Source: JAUUSJ01 sp964439395
Lineage (GTDB): Bacteria > Bacillota > Clostridia > Lachnospirales > Lachnospiraceae
Reading direction: 5' to 3'
NCBI GenBank assembly: GCA_964439395.1
Contig: CAYTNV010000008.1
Span: forward strand, 36,946-100,945
Length of the DNA: 64,000 bases
Position numbers and translations under genes: made by a program
The notes under the pieces: model-generated
Told to the model about the DNA's origin: nothing
The model's database searches: none
The model's input: only the letters and a program-made list of their open reading frames with translations
Part shown: one piece after another, positions 16,498 through 25,086 of the stretch
Numbering within the stretch: the stretch's first letter is position 1
Layout: each line of letters begins with the position of its first letter

Positions 16498-16881
16498 ATC
16501 ACAGGACACAGAGATGAACAGCTTTATGGATTGTTTTGTCTGCTCAGTTTTCACGGTATTACACATATTGCATATCTGGCAGTTATGGAATCCTATCGTG
16601 ATAGAGGATATGGCTCGAAAATTTTGCAGATGATTCATGAAATGAAACCTCAAAATCTGATTATAGCAGACATAGAAATAGAAAACAGCATGGCTGACAA
16701 TTATGAACAGCGAACACGTCGAAAAAATTTCTATATCCAAAACGGATATCAGGAAACCGATATTTTCTATACATGGCATGATGTTCCATATCAGATTTTA
16801 TCTTATGGAGGAATCATAAGCCAAAGCGAATTTTTTTCTTTTTGGCAGTATTTTGAGGATAGGAAAAATATCCTTACATAA
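16498..16881 (+). pseudogene. GNAT-family N-acetyltransferase, N-terminally truncated
   Basis: The frame follows an in-frame stop at 16495 and reads GHRDEQLYGLFCLLSFHGITHIAYLAV, then YRDRGYGSKIL, the acetyl-CoA binding motif A (R/Q-x2-G-x-G/A) of GNAT enzymes. Later RRKNFYIQNGYQETD is motif B-like. About 40-50 N-terminal residues of a normal domain are missing and no ATG or ribosome site fits. A TTG at 16531 could start a shorter product lacking the first strands. The gene was probably cut by a rearrangement next to the prophage end. Confidence 0.6.
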
Positions 16882-16927
16882 CCCTTGAATTTCAAAATTA
16901 GATGAAATATTTTTGTAGGAGGAACCG

Positions 16928-17668
16928 ATGAAAAATTATAGACGAATACCATTGGAACATTTGAAAAATTGTAGGGACTTAGGCGGGTACAGTTGTGGTG
17001 GCGGAAAGATGGTCCGATACCATCAGCTTTACCGCTCGGAAGCACCGGAACATCTCACGGTTCGGGAATGGAAAATATTGGAAGATATAGGAATAAAAAC
17101 GATCATTGACCTGCGATCCGAAAGTGAACAGAAATTTGCTTCCTATGAAGTGCCTGACTGTATAGAAAGGATTTTTTATCCCTTACAGAAATATGACAGT
17201 CAGTTGGCGTTTACTGAAAAAATGGATGATAAAAGTCTGGCAAAAATAGCTTCCTCTGCGTTTGGGAAAAGCCTGGAGGACGGCTATCAAAAAATGATAG
17301 AGGATGCCCCTTCCAGAATCGTATATTTACTGGAAATAATCTGTAAAAAACTAGAAAATGGGGCTATACTCTATCATTGCACAGCAGGAAAAGATCGGAC
17401 AGGTGTGCTGACTGCTATACTTTATCTGCTATGTCAGGTTTCAGATGAGGATATTATTGCAGATTATCAGGTATCGGCCACATATCAGGTCAGTAATCCT
17501 GTATTTGATCTGATTCCGAAAGAAATGAGGTATATGTTGACCTCAAAACCAGAAACTATGAAATATTTTTTGGAATTGGCACATCAAAAAAACTATCTTG
17601 GATTGTTGCAAACACATGGTCTATCACAAGAGACAATAGAACAGTTAAAAATGGTATTGATAGAATAA
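16928..17668 (+). CDS. Protein-tyrosine / dual-specificity phosphatase (Y_phosphatase3)
   Basis: A 246-residue cytoplasmic phosphatase. NCRDLGGY near residue 16 is the family's N-terminal signature. DLRSESE carries the general-acid region. The P-loop HCTAGKDRTG (residues about 149-158) has the catalytic Cys150 and Arg156. The usual substrate is phosphotyrosine or phosphoinositide, and members of this family also act on sugar phosphates. The true substrate is unknown. AGGAGG lies 5-6 bases before the ATG. It stands alone, with a decayed acetyltransferase before it and an IS remnant after it. Confidence 0.88.
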   Translation: MKNYRRIPLEHLKNCRDLGGYSCGGGKMVRYHQLYRSEAPEHLTVREWKILEDIGIKTIIDLRSESEQKFASYEVPDCIERIFYPLQKYDSQLAFTEKMDDKSLAKIASSAFGKSLEDGYQKMIEDAPSRIVYLLEIICKKLENGAILYHCTAGKDRTGVLTAILYLLCQVSDEDIIADYQVSATYQVSNPVFDLIPKEMRYMLTSKPETMKYFLELAHQKNYLGLLQTHGLSQETIEQLKMVLIE

Positions 17669-17756
17669 TCTCCTCTTGACTATACAGTTACTATATCGTT
17701 TCAAGTAAACAGACAAGGGGTATAGCCACTGTAACCTGTGCCAAATGAGTATTACA

Positions 17757-18030
17757 TCCTGGCTCATATGCTTTCGCAGCGGGCGTTGTCATGGCATCTT
17801 CCACCTACGCTGTTCCTGCTTTGCGGAATGTCATATTTACAGATCGCTTCCTGGTAAATCTGGTTGATATACTGCTTCCTCTGTCACTGTGGATGATTGC
17901 TCTTCGGATATCTGGATATGCTTTGCTGGCATTTTCCAGTGTTTGCACACATAACGGAGCTTTCATGTTTGTATCCATCGCCAGACCAATCACACTTGAG
18001 AATGAGGTGTCAACTTTTTTATACCACATC
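17757..18030 (-). pseudogene. IS3/IS150-type transposase (orfB) fragment, frameshifted
   Basis: On the minus strand the frame reads SVIGLAMDTNMKAPLC, then AYPDIRRAIIHSDRG, the middle of an rve DDE transposase domain (HSDRG carries the second Asp). A one-base loss after SDRG shifts the frame. The next frame continues with QYINQIYQEAICKYDIPQS, then GGRCHDNARCES, as in IS150 transposases. Both ends of the gene and the IS termini are missing, so this is a dead remnant. Confidence 0.8.
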
Positions 18031-18036
18031 AGATAA

Positions 18037-18443
18037 ATCAGAAAAGTGGTTTTAGTAATGAAAGAATTAGAGCATGGAACTATTTTTGATAAGGGTATTT
18101 GGGGAGCGTATTTTTCAATTTCTGTCTCCTAAATTATTTTGGAGGTATAGATTTCAAAGTGTTTTTTGGGGATAAGTATTCCTAAATAAAAAGTCGGGGG
18201 ATAGACTAAGAGGAAGAAGTATGGTAAAATTAGAGAAAGGCGTTTTTGCTAGGAAAAATGTTTATTTATGGGATTGTAATTCGCAAATCAGGCCGGAATG
18301 TAATTCAAAAGTTGCAGAACAGATGAATATGTAATTTCTAAAATTAGAATGAATCAAAATCTTCTGAAAGTGCCTATTTTATGGAGGTTTCAAGGGATTT
18401 TTTATTTTAATGAATATTATGTGGAGAAAGAAAGGGGTATAAT
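18037..18443. other. Gene-poor stretch before greA
   Basis: About 400 bases between the IS remnant and the GreA-like gene. No frame longer than about 30 codons with a ribosome site was found, and no convincing RNA element. Confidence 0.5.
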
Positions 18444-18947
18444 ATGCATAATGAGCTTACAGAGCAGGATATTAAAAAGATGGAAGAAGAGATAGAATAC
18501 CGCAAGCTGGTAGTTAGAAAACAGGCATTAGAGGCGGTGAAGGAAGCTCGTGCCCACGGTGATTTAAGTGAGAATTTTGAATATCATGCTGCCAAGAAAG
18601 AAAAAAACCGAAATGAAAGTCGAATTCGCTATTTAGAGAGAATGATTCGCACCGCCAAAGTTGTCTCAGATGAATCTGCTGAGGATGAGGTGGGACTTAA
18701 TAATACAGTAACAGTATATTTTGAGGAAGATGATGAGGAAGATACGTTCAAAATTGTGACAACAGTAAGAGGTGATATACTCCACGGTTTAATCAGTGTA
18801 GAATCTCCTCTTGGAAAAGCAGTTTTAGGTCATAAAGTTGGTGACCGCGTTTGGGTTAAGGTAAATGAAAACTATAGCTATGGTGTGATAATCAAATCAA
18901 TAGAAAATACAGTAGATGATAGCAGTGATGCAATACAGCGATATTAA
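18444..18947 (+). CDS. greA: GreA/GreB-type transcript cleavage factor
   Basis: Binds RNA polymerase's secondary channel and rescues backtracked complexes by stimulating transcript cleavage. The N-terminal coiled coil carries EARAHGDLSENFEYHAAKKEK, whose acidic loop D-L-S-E-N holds the catalytic Asp and Glu. The C-terminal FKBP-like domain shows ISVESPLGKAVLGHKVGD, the GreA SPLGxALLGxxxGD block. The length of 167 residues is close to the usual 158. Divergence in the middle (EEDDEEDTFK) suggests a GreA paralogue rather than the main copy. An AAAGGGG site precedes the ATG. Confidence 0.88.
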   Translation: MHNELTEQDIKKMEEEIEYRKLVVRKQALEAVKEARAHGDLSENFEYHAAKKEKNRNESRIRYLERMIRTAKVVSDESAEDEVGLNNTVTVYFEEDDEEDTFKIVTTVRGDILHGLISVESPLGKAVLGHKVGDRVWVKVNENYSYGVIIKSIENTVDDSSDAIQRY

Positions 18948-19070
18948 ATTACTAGTTAGATATAGAAAGCAAAAATTTGTTATAACTTAAAATAATAATT
19001 ATCATAATGTAGGTGTAGAAAAGAAGTGATAATTACTTTGGCTTGGCACTTATTTTTATAAGAAATAGTG

Positions 19071-19240
19071 ATGACATTAGATGAGATAGTGAGATTAGTA
19101 AATGATAGTGAAATGAATGAAAGTTATTTACTGCCATTGCTGGAAAGGAATATGGGGATATCCCAGTATGGCATTATGTTCATTGGGTATCTGATTTAGT
19201 GGGACGAAATTTCGAGAATTTTAAAAAAATAAAGCTCTGA
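19071..19240 (+). pseudogene. Short frameshifted gene remnant
   Basis: ATG 19071 opens MTLDEIVRLVNDSEMNESY. A second frame then reads AGKEYGDIPVWHYVHWVS, then DLVGRNFENFKK, to a stop at 19240 inside the following hairpin. Both stretches look like real protein. One indel near 19135 would join them into about 56 residues. No family recognised. Confidence 0.4.
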
Positions 19241-19300
19241 AAGACTTATGATCATGTCTTCTTAAAATGAAAACGATTATAAGAATTTCAGAGCTTCTTT
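19231..19300. terminator. Long hairpin (repeat family copy 2), between convergent genes
   Basis: AAGCTCTGAAA...CTTATGATC pairs with GATTATAAG...TTTCAGAGCTT, followed by CTTTATT. It is related in sequence and length to the hairpin at 16330-16390. It lies between + strand greA and the minus strand DeoR gene. Confidence 0.65.
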
Positions 19301-19357
19301 ATTGAATACCATTATAAACAAGTTCACTTAGTCATAAATTAAGTACTTTTTATTTTT

Positions 19358-20104
19358 TTATACACAAATAACTTGGATTTCTTTGCTTTCAAGTTCTAAA
19401 ATTGTTGCATTGTCTATTTGTTGATCTGTAATTACTATTTTGATTTGCTGGTTGATGTTTAAAGGAACGACGCCGTGTTTATCGAATTTTTCACTTTCTG
19501 TCAAAACGATCACTTTTTCTGTCTGGCGAGCCATATCTCTTACAGCCTGTGCACGCATCTGATCGCGGTTTGTGAAGCCCGTTCTTGAAGAATAGCCATC
19601 TGTTCCGATAAAAAATAAGTCGACACAGAAATTTTCAGCACATTGGCGAACCATAGGTCCGACTAAAACCTGTGCATCCTGTTGATAAATACCGCCTAGA
19701 AGTATAATTTGGAAATTAGATTTGCTGCGGATATAGTTAGCAATGAAGGCACTATTGGTTATGATAGTTAGATCTTTTTTTTGGGCAGCCAGTGTTTCTG
19801 CCAGGAGGACGCAACAGCTGCCACTTTCAATCATAAGGATATCTCCGTCGTTGATTAATTCTGTTGCTTTTACTGCAATCTTTTTTTTTGATTCATAATG
19901 ATAGGCAATTCGCCCGTTGATATCATCTGGACTCCTAAGAACAGCAAAACCGTGTTCTCTCATAATAATTCCTTTTCCTTCTAATTCGTCTAAATCTTTG
20001 CGGACAGTAACCTGAGAAACGCCAAGTTTTTCTGCTAAAAGGGATACTTCCATTTTATTTTCTTTTGTCAATAATTCTAAAATTTCATTTATTCTTTTTG
20101 TCAT
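19358..20104 (-). CDS. DeoR-family transcriptional regulator
   Basis: A 248-residue sugar-phosphate-type repressor. The N-terminal DeoR helix-turn-helix (MTKRINEILELLTKENKMEV, then LAEKLGVSQVTVRKDLDELE) is followed by the ISOCOT-fold effector domain (GDILMIESGSC, ITNSAFIAN, LGGIYQ, FIGTDGY). It is transcribed with, and after, the glycyl-radical activase. It likely controls the activase and the divergently oriented glycyl radical enzyme. Its own promoter is readable upstream (minus strand, 20211-20183). The inducer is probably a phosphorylated sugar or polyol, by family. Confidence 0.88.
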   Translation of the reverse strand: MTKRINEILELLTKENKMEVSLLAEKLGVSQVTVRKDLDELEGKGIIMREHGFAVLRSPDDINGRIAYHYESKKKIAVKATELINDGDILMIESGSCCVLLAETLAAQKKDLTIITNSAFIANYIRSKSNFQIILLGGIYQQDAQVLVGPMVRQCAENFCVDLFFIGTDGYSSRTGFTNRDQMRAQAVRDMARQTEKVIVLTESEKFDKHGVVPLNINQQIKIVITDQQIDNATILELESKEIQVICV

Positions 20105-20182
20105 GATTTATACCAAACCTGGGGAACAAACACAAAAATGAGAGAGAATGTGTTTTCCAGCTTCCTTTCTTCCGTTTTTTTT

Positions 20183-20227
20183 ATTATAACAAAAAATTTT
20201 CTTATTATCAAGAATGATATTACGAAT
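20183..20227 (-). promoter_or_regulatory. Promoter of the DeoR gene with adjacent ATTACGAAT motif
   Basis: On the minus strand, TTGATA (20211-20206) and TATAAT (20188-20183) are separated by exactly 17 bases. ATTACGAAT (20219-20227, + strand) lies just upstream of the -35 box. The same 9-mer recurs before the glycyl radical enzyme gene at 21559-21567. It is a candidate DeoR operator. Confidence 0.55.
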
Positions 20228-20298
20228 GAAACGAAAATTGACTTAAAAAGAAATGCTTATTATTATAATACCTAAACGACAAAATAATATTAACTTTC

Positions 20299-21210
20299 TT
20301 AGAAAAAAGCGTGAATACCGTGCTCTATAAATACTTGGCGGAAACTTTCTAGTTCTTCTTCGTGTAGAGCGGGGATATTGCTATAAGCATAAGTTTGATT
20401 TAACATATCATATTTTTTTTCGCCAAACTGATGGAATGGGAGAAGCTGGATCTCTTTTATCTTTGCCTCTTGGAGACATTTCGCAAAGCATTCGGCATCC
20501 GCAAAGGAGTCATTATAGCCAGGGATGACTGGAAGGCGAGGAAGGATATGTTTACCGAAGGCTATGGCTTGTTTCATATTTTCCAAAATAATCTGGTTAG
20601 ATACGCCAGTTCCTTCTATATGCTTTTTTTCATCCCAGTGTTTTATATCAAAGAGGATTAAGTCGCAGTAGTGAATTATTTTTTGGAATGTTTTTGTGTT
20701 GGTATATCCTGTTGTCTCGATAGTAGTGTGGATATTATGTTTTTTCAATGCTTTTAGCAAGGAAATGACAAACGCTGGTTGCATTAATACTTCACCTCCG
20801 GAGAGTGTAACCCCGCCTCCGCTTTCTTCGTAGAACATTTTGTCTTGAAGACAGACACGAAGGACTTCCTCTACCGTTTTTGTTTCTCCTTCTTCTTTTA
20901 ATGCATGATGTGGACAGTGAGATACACAGGTCATACATCTGCGACATAGGTTTGTGTCAATGTGAAATTTTTCTTTCTTATATAAGATAGCTCCAGTGGG
21001 GCAAATAGCTGTGCAAGTTTTACAACTGGTACATCTTTCCCTATCCCAAAGAATTTGAAGTTTTGTATCCTGACTTTCGGGATTTGCACACCATTTACAG
21101 CTTAGGGGGCAGCCTTTTAAAAATACGACAGTTCGGATGCCAGGACCATCATGCAGGCTGAATTTTTGGATGTTAAAAATAGTTCCTGTTTTAGATAATA
21201 ATTCCTTCAT
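20299..21210 (-). CDS. Glycyl-radical enzyme activating protein (radical SAM)
   Basis: A 303-residue activase that generates the glycyl radical on the partner enzyme encoded at 21584. The radical-SAM C-x3-C-x2-C is in CPLSCKWC (about residue 34). Two ferredoxin-type 4Fe-4S clusters follow (CTSCKTCTAICP and CRRCMTCVSHCP). This insertion is typical of activases for YbiW/PflD, glycerol- and choline-type enzymes, and absent from PflA. GGVTLSGGEVLMQP is the GGE motif. FNIQKFSLHDGPGIRT is the family N-terminus. Confidence 0.93.
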   Translation of the reverse strand: MKELLSKTGTIFNIQKFSLHDGPGIRTVVFLKGCPLSCKWCANPESQDTKLQILWDRERCTSCKTCTAICPTGAILYKKEKFHIDTNLCRRCMTCVSHCPHHALKEEGETKTVEEVLRVCLQDKMFYEESGGGVTLSGGEVLMQPAFVISLLKALKKHNIHTTIETTGYTNTKTFQKIIHYCDLILFDIKHWDEKKHIEGTGVSNQIILENMKQAIAFGKHILPRLPVIPGYNDSFADAECFAKCLQEAKIKEIQLLPFHQFGEKKYDMLNQTYAYSNIPALHEEELESFRQVFIEHGIHAFF

Positions 21211-21583
21211 AATTTATACCAAGCTCAAAGGGGATAATTTTTATGATTTGATGTAAAACATTTGTAACTTTAGTCATGAGATGAATGCCAAAAACAAATC
21301 GATAGTGAATGTAAAACAGTTATCAGTAGTTTTGAATTTTCCTTTGAGAAGCAAACACGAAAGCTAAAAGAGAATATGTTTGCAATTTTCCTTTCTTTAA
21401 TTTTTTTCTTTTTCTATTTTATAAGTTAATTCTATCATGAAATAGTTTAAATGTAAACACAAAAATTTCAAATGAAAATAAAAATATTTTTTAATGAAAA
21501 ACTATTGACAAAATAACAGAAAAATATTAGGATATAATTACAAACAAAACAAAATAACATTACGAATAAAAGGAGAATGTATT
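21211..21583 (+). promoter_or_regulatory. Divergent control region of the glycyl radical enzyme cluster
   Basis: The 373-base AT-rich gap lies between divergent genes. TTGACA (21505-21510) is followed after 17 bases by TAGGAT (21528-21533), a fair promoter toward the enzyme gene. ATTACGAAT (21559-21567) follows, then AAAGGAGAA. The operator-like 9-mer would lie inside the 5' UTR, a good place for repression. No riboswitch fold was recognised. Confidence 0.5.
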
Positions 21584-23989
21584 ATGGATAATTATTTCGG
21601 AAGATTAACAAAGAGAATGGAATGTTTTCGTGAGCAACTTTTAAATACAAAGCCTCAAGTATGCGTGGAGCGAGCAGTAATTACGACACAAACTTATCAG
21701 GAAAATCAGGATCAGCCATTGGCGATAAAGAGGGCGTTGATGCTGAAAAATGTATTAGAGCGAATGACTATTTTTATTGAGTCTCAAACGATGATTGCAG
21801 GAAATCAAGCATCCACAAATCGTAGCGCTCCGATTTTTCCAGAGTACGCTATGAAGTGGGTGATTGATGAGCTAGATGAGTTTGAACATCGAGACGGAGA
21901 TGTGTTTTATATTACAGAACAAAATAAGCAAAAACTTCGAGATATTGCACCATTTTGGGAACATAATACATTATTAGATCGAGGACTTGCAGCATTTCCA
22001 CCTCATTCTAAGAAGTATTATGATTTGGGAATTATTAAATCCGAGGGTAATATTACATCGGGTGATGCACATTGTGCGGTAGACTATGGAAAGATGATGC
22101 AAGTCGGGCTTAAAGATTATGAGAGACGTGCGAAAGAAAAATTAGATGCCCTTGATTTTACAGATTATAAAAATATTCAAAAAAGTTATTTTTATAGAGC
22201 AATTTTGATTGTAGTGGAAGCGGTTAAAAGCTTTGCAAAACGTTACGCAGTACTTGCAGATGAGATGGCAAAAGAGGAAATGGATGAAGTAAGGAAGGCA
22301 GAACTTTTAGAAATGAGTCGTATTCTTTTTAAAGTTCCATATGAACCGGCAGAAAGCTTTCGTGAGGCAGTGCAAAGTTTGTGGTTAGTACATCTAGTGC
22401 TCCAGATTGAGTCAAATGGCCATAGTCTTTCCTATGGGCGTATGGATCAGTACTTAAATCCTTATTATGAGGCAGATTTAAAAGAGGGAATTATCAGTGA
22501 AGAAGATGCATGTGAGTTAATGTGCAATCTATGGCTTAAGACATATACGATTAATAAGATTCGCTCCTGGAGTCATACTCAGTTTTCTGCAGGCTCACCG
22601 CTATATCAAAATGTTACGGTGGCTGGGCAAACTATAGATGGAAAAGATGCTACAAATTCTATGTCATGGCTCATTTTGAAAAGCGTGGCAAAATGCCATT
22701 TGACACAGCCCAATCTTACAGTAAGATATCACAGCGGTCTTACCAATGAATTTATGAAAGAATGCATTGAAGTAGTAAGATGTGGATTTGGAATGCCGGC
22801 ATTTAACGATGACGAGGTGATTATTCCAAGTTTTATTGAAAAAGGGGTAAAGCCAGAGGATGCCTATAATTATAGTGCCATTGGATGTGTTGAGACGGCA
22901 GTTCCTGGAAAATGGGGATATCGCTGCACAGGCATGAGTTTCTTAAATTTCCCAAAAGCACTCTTGATTGCGATGAATGATGGGGTAGATCCAGCATCTG
23001 GAACGAAACTTTGTGAAGGAATCGGACATTTTAAAGATTTTACTAGTTTTGAGCAGGTGTTAGAATGCTGGGATAAAGTAATTCGTGAGATGTGTCGCCA
23101 GTGTACGATTATTGATGCAACTTGTGATATGGTTTTAGAACAAGATACGGCAGATATTCTTTGCTCTGCGCTTACAGATGATTGTATTGAGCGAGGATTG
23201 AATATGAAAGAGGGAGGCGCTGTATATGATTTTATTAGTGACTTGCAAGTAGGCATTGCAAACCTTGCAGATAGTTTGGCTGCCATAAAGAAAGTTGTAT
23301 TTGAGGAAAAGAAAGTAACTCCAATGGAACTTTGGGAGGCGTTGCAGGCAGATTTTGTAGGTGAAAAAAATGAGAAGATTCGTGAGTTTTTACAGGAAGC
23401 TCCAAAATATGGAAATGATGATGATTATGTCGACCATCTTATCGTGGATGCGTATAATGTATATATTGATGAAATGAAGAAATACCATAATACTCGTTAC
23501 GGAAGAGGACCAATTGGTGGCATTTACTATGCAGGTACATCATCTATTTCTGCAAATGTCCCTCAAGGAGCAGGAACACTGGCAACTCCAGACGGAAGAA
23601 AGGCTGGAGAGCCGTTGGCAGAAGGTTGTTCTCCAAGCCATGCAGCAGATAAAAATGGTCCAACGGCGGTATTTAAGAGTGTGTCAAAATTACCAACGGA
23701 GGAGATTACTGGTGGTGTACTTTTAAACCAAAAAGTGACTCCGCAGATTCTTGCAAAGGAGGAAAATAAGCAAAAGCTAATCTTTTTGCTGCGCACGTTT
23801 TTTAACCGTCTCCATGGGTACCATGTGCAGTTTAATGTGGTGAGTAAAGAAACACTTTTAGATGCACAAAAGCATCCAGAAGATCATAGAGATTTAATTG
23901 TGAGAGTTGCAGGATATAGTGCGTTTTTCAATGTTTTATCTAAAAAGACACAAGATGATATTATTGAGCGTACAGAGCAGGTATTGTAA
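21584..23989 (+). CDS. Glycyl radical enzyme, PflD/YbiW (glycerol-dehydratase-like) type
   Basis: An 801-residue member of the pyruvate formate-lyase superfamily. The thiyl-radical Cys is in IGCVETAVPGKWGYRCTG (about residue 435). The GCVE motif, with Glu two residues after the Cys, is the dehydratase/eliminase signature, not PFL's Cys-Cys. ESNGHSLSYGR (about residue 281) matches the glycerol dehydratase His-Ser region. The glycyl-radical loop RVAGYSAFF (about residue 775) is intact. It closely resembles E. coli YbiW/PflD, whose substrates are uncertain. A dehydration of a polyol or similar is likely. The adjacent activase and DeoR gene support a regulated catabolic function. Confidence 0.9.
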   Translation: MDNYFGRLTKRMECFREQLLNTKPQVCVERAVITTQTYQENQDQPLAIKRALMLKNVLERMTIFIESQTMIAGNQASTNRSAPIFPEYAMKWVIDELDEFEHRDGDVFYITEQNKQKLRDIAPFWEHNTLLDRGLAAFPPHSKKYYDLGIIKSEGNITSGDAHCAVDYGKMMQVGLKDYERRAKEKLDALDFTDYKNIQKSYFYRAILIVVEAVKSFAKRYAVLADEMAKEEMDEVRKAELLEMSRILFKVPYEPAESFREAVQSLWLVHLVLQIESNGHSLSYGRMDQYLNPYYEADLKEGIISEEDACELMCNLWLKTYTINKIRSWSHTQFSAGSPLYQNVTVAGQTIDGKDATNSMSWLILKSVAKCHLTQPNLTVRYHSGLTNEFMKECIEVVRCGFGMPAFNDDEVIIPSFIEKGVKPEDAYNYSAIGCVETAVPGKWGYRCTGMSFLNFPKALLIAMNDGVDPASGTKLCEGIGHFKDFTSFEQVLECWDKVIREMCRQCTIIDATCDMVLEQDTADILCSALTDDCIERGLNMKEGGAVYDFISDLQVGIANLADSLAAIKKVVFEEKKVTPMELWEALQADFVGEKNEKIREFLQEAPKYGNDDDYVDHLIVDAYNVYIDEMKKYHNTRYGRGPIGGIYYAGTSSISANVPQGAGTLATPDGRKAGEPLAEGCSPSHAADKNGPTAVFKSVSKLPTEEITGGVLLNQKVTPQILAKEENKQKLIFLLRTFFNRLHGYHVQFNVVSKETLLDAQKHPEDHRDLIVRVAGYSAFFNVLSKKTQDDIIERTEQVL

Positions 23990-24140
23990 AAATAAAATTA
24001 ATTATTGATGATGCCACTCTTAAACAGAAAATGCTCGGAATGTATATTAGAGCCAGTCATAAATTAAAATGAATTAAAATCGTTGAAACTTCCGTGGAAT
24101 AAGCATTTTCAGAAAATTTGCGTTTCAAAGAGAGGTTCAT

Positions 24141-24284
24141 AAAAAATATCCAATCGACACTTATGATATTTTTACAGCAAACGCAGACTTAGTAAAAGGG
24201 CAGATGGAAAAAGGTTTGGTTGATATTGGTATATTATTGAAGTTAGTTGATATAGAGAAAGGTTATTTCGACATAATAGCGTAG
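24141..24284 (+). pseudogene. LysR-type regulator, short internal remnant
   Basis: KYPIDTYDIFTANADLVKGQ, then MEKGLVDIGILLKLVDIEKG, is a stretch of a LysR substrate-binding domain (residues about 120-165 of a normal protein). The DNA-binding half and the C-terminus are gone, so it is not functional. Confidence 0.7.
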
Positions 24285-24315
24285 GGATAACTGTCAAAAA
24301 TATGACAGTTATCCC
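24284..24315. terminator. Perfect 13-bp hairpin
   Basis: GGGATAACTGTCA pairs with TGACAGTTATCCC around a 6-base loop, followed by TCTTAAG. It serves the old 3' ends of the LysR and bla remnants, possibly in both directions. Confidence 0.65.
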
Positions 24316-24322
24316 TCTTAAG

Positions 24323-24592
24323 TTATAAAATATTATTTAAAATATTCATTGTAATTTCAGAAGCTTTACGACCAGTACAAATTTTAGAATGTTGCAGATT
24401 AGTGGCAAAACAATATGTATTTCCATTATTTTCGATAAATCCTATAAACCAGCCATTTACATTTTGTCCGTTGACTGAACCTGTACCTGTCTTGCCGTAA
24501 TACGTTTTTTATGTTTTTTTGGACAATAAAAAAAGGCCAAGCAATATACTGATAAAAACATTACAAATTAAAAAATGTATAGGAAATGCCAT
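24323..24592 (-). pseudogene. blaR1-like beta-lactam sensor, internally deleted
   Basis: On the minus strand ATG 24592 starts MAFPIHFLICNVFISILLGL, a first membrane helix like that of M56/BlaR1 sensor peptidases. After about 33 codons the sequence jumps, in another frame, to YYGKTGTGSVNGQNVNGWF, IGFIENNGNTYCFATNL and a stop at 24323. That is the end of a class D penicillin-binding sensor domain with its KTG motif. About 480 codons of a normal sensor are missing, so the gene is dead. A class D beta-lactamase is the alternative source of the tail, but the helix at the start favours blaR1. Confidence 0.6.
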
Positions 24593-24835
24593 TATTTATC
24601 ACCACTCTTTATTTTGAAATTTATAATCTCATATTCGGCTTTAGAAACCTGAGTCAATTTTTCGATTATATTATTCCTTTTTATATTAATTTTGTAATAA
24701 TTATAGGCTGTATGATAGAGAATATCAACAAAGAGATTAATAAATACTAAAATAGATTGGATAGTATATAAAATTATGAAGTTAGTTGGATTTAAAGTTG
24801 ACAGTTCTATATTTCTATAATATCTTAAAGAAATC
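24592..24835 (-). other. Open reading frame tail upstream of the blaR1 remnant
   Basis: A minus-strand frame without a start codon has one predicted membrane helix (ILYTIQSILVFINLFVDIL). It ends EKLTQVSKAEYEIINF...SGDK with a stop that overlaps the blaR1 ATG (TAATG). The coupling suggests a former operon partner. The EKLTQVSKAEYEII stretch faintly recalls a BlaI N-terminus, but the rest does not. Unassigned. Confidence 0.3.
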
Positions 24836-24980
24836 TTTTACATGGGTGAGCATCGTGAGTCATTGATTGCCTTTGTATCTATATCGAAATATGAATTATT
24901 TTTTGTATCTTTTCATCATATCGGATATATCGTAGTTTGTCTTCTAAAAAAAAGTTTATAAAAAATATCAAAAAAATCAG

Positions 24981-25047
24981 TTGTAACCATTGAAATTACA
25001 AAAATGACGTGGTATAGTATTATTGGATGTAATTAAAATTATTACAA
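24981..25047 (+). promoter_or_regulatory. ABC-exporter promoter with two TTGTAA-N9-TTACAA operators
   Basis: Operator 1 is TTGTAA-N9-TTACAA at 24981-25001 and contains the -35 box TTGAAA (24990-24995). After a 17-base spacer comes TATAGT (25013-25018). Operator 2 is ATGTAA-N9-TTACAA at 25027-25047. A repressor bound here would block the promoter from both sides. The same layout is found at 30779-30841. Confidence 0.75.
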
Positions 25048-25086
25048 CTAATAACAATACTACATAGAAAGGAATGGTTCATAATT

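Noticed and set aside
17757..18036. Intact insertion sequence
   Set aside because: Only a frameshifted piece of the transposase, with no ends and no orfA.
22870..23286. 138-codon minus-strand frame inside the glycyl radical enzyme gene
   Set aside because: Shadow of a conserved gene, with no family features.
24323..24505. Functional class D beta-lactamase
   Set aside because: Only the last 60 or so codons with the KTG motif exist. The active-site Ser-x-x-Lys region is absent and the upstream helix fits blaR1.
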